Positions 4,620 to 5,881 of a stretch of DNA of 5,881 nt are shown here, one piece after another. Numbering within the stretch: the first letter of the stretch is position 1; the number at the start of each line of letters is the position of its first letter. The position numbers and the translations under genes were made by a program. The stretch is from Clostridiales bacterium (GTDB taxonomy: Bacteria > Bacillota > Clostridia > Christensenellales > Aristaeellaceae). Below the pieces are notes generated by a model. It was not told the DNA's origin and did not search any database. It saw only the letters and a list, made by a program, of their open reading frames with translations. The DNA lies in NCBI GenBank assembly GCA_022776785.1, contig JALFHA010000397.1, positions 1-5,881 of the forward strand, written 5' to 3'.

Positions 4620-4925
4620 TTACAGCACCAGCGCCTCGACGAGCAGCACCACGGCGCAGCAGCTCACCGCGACGGGGAAGAGCCCCGCGCCCAGGTAGGC
4701 CAGCACCGCGCCCACGGCGAGGGCGAGTGCCCCGGCCAGCGGGCTCTGCGTCGCCTCGACGATGGCCGGGAAGGTCATCACGGCGAGCGTAACGTAGGGC
4801 ACATAAAAGAGGAAGGAGCGCACAAGGCGGCTGCGGATGGGCTTGCGGATGAGCGTCAGCGGGAGCACGCGGATGAGATAGGTGACGCCCGCCATGATGG
4901 CGATGTAGAGATTGACGTTTCTCAT
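4620..4925 (-). CDS. azlD: AzlD family branched-chain amino acid export subunit
   Basis: This is a 101-residue membrane protein of the AzlD family, the small partner of AzlC in the LIV-E exporter that moves leucine, isoleucine, valine and analogues such as azaleucine out of the cell. Three to four hydrophobic segments are visible (about 5-26, 38-57, 63-80 and 82-100). Family-like stretches are TYLIRVLPL (15-23) and FLFYVPYVTLAVMTFPAI (38-55). The length is normal for the family. Its ATG (4925-4923) overlaps the azlC stop as ATGA, so the two are translationally coupled. No good terminator follows on the minus strand before the antisense RNA region. Confidence 0.9.
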   Translation of the reverse strand: MRNVNLYIAIMAGVTYLIRVLPLTLIRKPIRSRLVRSFLFYVPYVTLAVMTFPAIVEATQSPLAGALALAVGAVLAYLGAGLFPVAVSCCAVVLLVEALVL

Positions 4926-5698
4926 GGCTGCACCTCCCCGCCCTCGGAGGCGTCGGGATCGGGCAGATCGCGCACGGGGAAGAGGATGGCTGCGCCCAGC
5001 GAGAGCGCCACCGTCAGCACGATAGTGCGCGTGCCGGAGGACCAGCCGCTCACGACGGGCAGGCGGCCCGCCGCCCAGCTCGCGCCAAAGCCCAGCAGCA
5101 CCAGCGCCGCGATGATGCGGCTCTTGCGCGCGGGCGGGATGATGATGGCGAGAAACATGCCATAGAGCGCCACGCTCAGCGCGCTGACGATGCGCGCGGG
5201 CAGCAGGTTGCCCAGCACGATGCCGCAGGAGGTGCCCGCCGCCCACGGGATGACCGAGGTGAGGATGACGCCGTAGGTGTAATACGGGTCAAGCGGCGCC
5301 GGGCGCGCGATAGAAACGCCGAAGATTTCATCCGTCACAGCCGTGCCGATGAGCAGGCGATGGACAAAGGGCATGTCCGGCGCAAAGCGCTGGCTCAGCG
5401 CGCAGCTCATGAGCAGGTAGCGCGCGTTGGCAACCAGCGTGATGATGGCGATTTCCCAATACGTGGCCTGCGCGGCGATGGAGGTAAAGACGGCGTATTC
5501 CCCCGCCGAGGCGGAGGTCAGCAGGCTGGCGACAAAGCCCTGAAGGGCGCTCAGACCTGCGCCGCGCGCGCAGATGCCCAGCGAAAAGGATACGGCGAAA
5601 TACCCCAGACCGATGGGCACGCCGTCGCGCAGCCCCTGGCGGAAGGCCGCGCCGTGGTCAAGGCCGGCAAACGCGCCGGCGGATTCGTGGTGCTTCAT
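4922..5698 (-). CDS. azlC: AzlC family branched-chain amino acid exporter, large subunit
   Basis: This is a 258-residue membrane protein and the main subunit of the AzlCD (LIV-E) amino acid exporter. Family features are GVPIGLGYFAVSFSLG (26-41), SASAGEYA (62-69), NARYLLMSCALS (91-102) and TDEIFGVS (122-129). Several hydrophobic helices follow to about residue 240, then an acidic, soluble tail (RDLPDPDASEGGEVQP). The start at 5698 is chosen because AAAGGAGTG lies 5 bases upstream, a promoter lies just before it, and the next in-frame ATG upstream (5869) would add 57 residues that do not look like AzlC. It is the first gene of a two-gene operon with azlD. Such pairs are often controlled by an Lrp/AsnC-type regulator, but no regulator gene is in the window. 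The exact amino acid exported cannot be read from sequence. Confidence 0.93.
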   Translation of the reverse strand: MKHHESAGAFAGLDHGAAFRQGLRDGVPIGLGYFAVSFSLGICARGAGLSALQGFVASLLTSASAGEYAVFTSIAAQATYWEIAIITLVANARYLLMSCALSQRFAPDMPFVHRLLIGTAVTDEIFGVSIARPAPLDPYYTYGVILTSVIPWAAGTSCGIVLGNLLPARIVSALSVALYGMFLAIIIPPARKSRIIAALVLLGFGASWAAGRLPVVSGWSSGTRTIVLTVALSLGAAILFPVRDLPDPDASEGGEVQP

Positions 5699-5725
5699 GG
5701 TGTCACTCCTTTGCAGACAGGGAGT

Positions 5726-5754
5726 ATTATACCAGAACATGCGCATGGTAGCAA
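5726..5754 (-). promoter_or_regulatory. Promoter of azlCD (extended -10)
   Basis: On the minus strand TTGCTA (5754-5749), a 17-base spacer and TGG-TATAAT (-10 box at 5731-5726) form a sigma-A promoter with a perfect, extended -10 and a weaker -35. The start would be near 5719, giving a leader of about 20 bases that holds little beyond the ribosome site. Control is therefore probably at the DNA level. Confidence 0.78.
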
Positions 5755-5776
5755 ATGGAATTCGCATACAAATGCG
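5738..5776. promoter_or_regulatory. ATGCG inverted repeats over the azlCD promoter, candidate operator
   Basis: CATGCGCATG (5738-5747) is a perfect 10-base palindrome inside the promoter spacer. CGCAT-ACAA-ATGCG (5763-5776) is a 5-bp inverted repeat just upstream of the -35. Both are built from the half-site ATGCG/CGCAT and their centres are about 27 bases apart. A repressor or Lrp-type regulator could bind here. The repeats are seen; their function is inferred. Confidence 0.4.
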
Positions 5777-5881
5777 TGCAAACGATTGAAGAGTTTCAGC
5801 GCTGCCGTGCCCGGCGGATTCCTCAAGGAGAGCGGGCAGACCGTGCATCAATATGATACTGTCTTGCACTTAAAAGCTCGA
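5777..5881. other. Unassigned sequence upstream of azlC
   Basis: No convincing coding region, promoter, terminator or RNA gene is visible in these 105 bases. The minus-strand frame open through it continues into azlC but lacks a supported start. It may be intergenic or the end of a neighbouring gene outside the window. Confidence 0.4.

Noticed and set aside
5803..5843. Possible stem-loops upstream of azlC (for example CTGCC with GGGCAG)
   Set aside because: The pairing is short and interrupted, with no T run and no resemblance to a T-box or other known leader.
5699..5869. 57-residue N-terminal extension of azlC
   Set aside because: It would run through the -10/-35 promoter, and a good ribosome site marks the start at 5698. 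The extension does not resemble AzlC.
1..5881. CRISPR array, insertion sequence, tRNA or rRNA
   Set aside because: No repeat-spacer pattern, transposase, terminal inverted repeats or conserved RNA gene sequence was seen.

Overview
The window is GC-rich (roughly 60% by eye). It has strong Shine-Dalgarno sequences (AAAGGAG, GGAGGTGAT) and consensus sigma-A type promoters. Proteins have the look of a GC-rich Firmicute of the Clostridia, probably a gut or rumen commensal; this is inferred from style, since no taxonomic marker gene is present.

Left region (1-4217, minus strand): a three-gene ABC importer operon. It is read from a perfect TTGACA-17-TATAAT promoter (4189-4217) through a substrate-binding protein (3038-4111), a GC-rich intercistronic hairpin (2977-3003), a fused two-domain permease (962-2911) and an ATPase (1-960, cut by the window edge). 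The family (AfuA/FbpA, FbpB, FbpC) is usually labelled 'iron(III) transport'. Here the binding protein has His-Asp where FbpA has its iron-binding tyrosine pair, so a phosphorylated organic substrate is more plausible than iron.

Middle region (4218-4619): this looks like an intergenic gap but can be read as a complete type I toxin-antitoxin locus. A plus-strand promoter (4269-4297) drives an mRNA of about 308 nt encoding a 29-residue hydrophobic peptide (4369-4458) of the putative holin-like toxin / TxpA-BsrG kind. Its Shine-Dalgarno lies in a hairpin. The 5' end of the mRNA can pair with its own 3' region through an 11-bp and a 10-bp helix. A consensus minus-strand promoter (4564-4592), whose -35 box lies in the toxin terminator hairpin, drives an antisense RNA of about 100 nt covering the toxin 3' UTR. 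That RNA ends at a strong terminator abutting the toxin stop codon. This is the most interesting part of the window.

Right region (4620-5881, minus strand): an azlC-azlD pair (branched-chain amino acid exporter) with a 4-base ATGA overlap. It is read from an extended -10 promoter (5726-5754) that carries ATGCG-type inverted repeats in and just upstream of it. azlD has no convincing terminator of its own, so its transcript may run into the antitoxin region. The last ~100 bases hold nothing I can identify.
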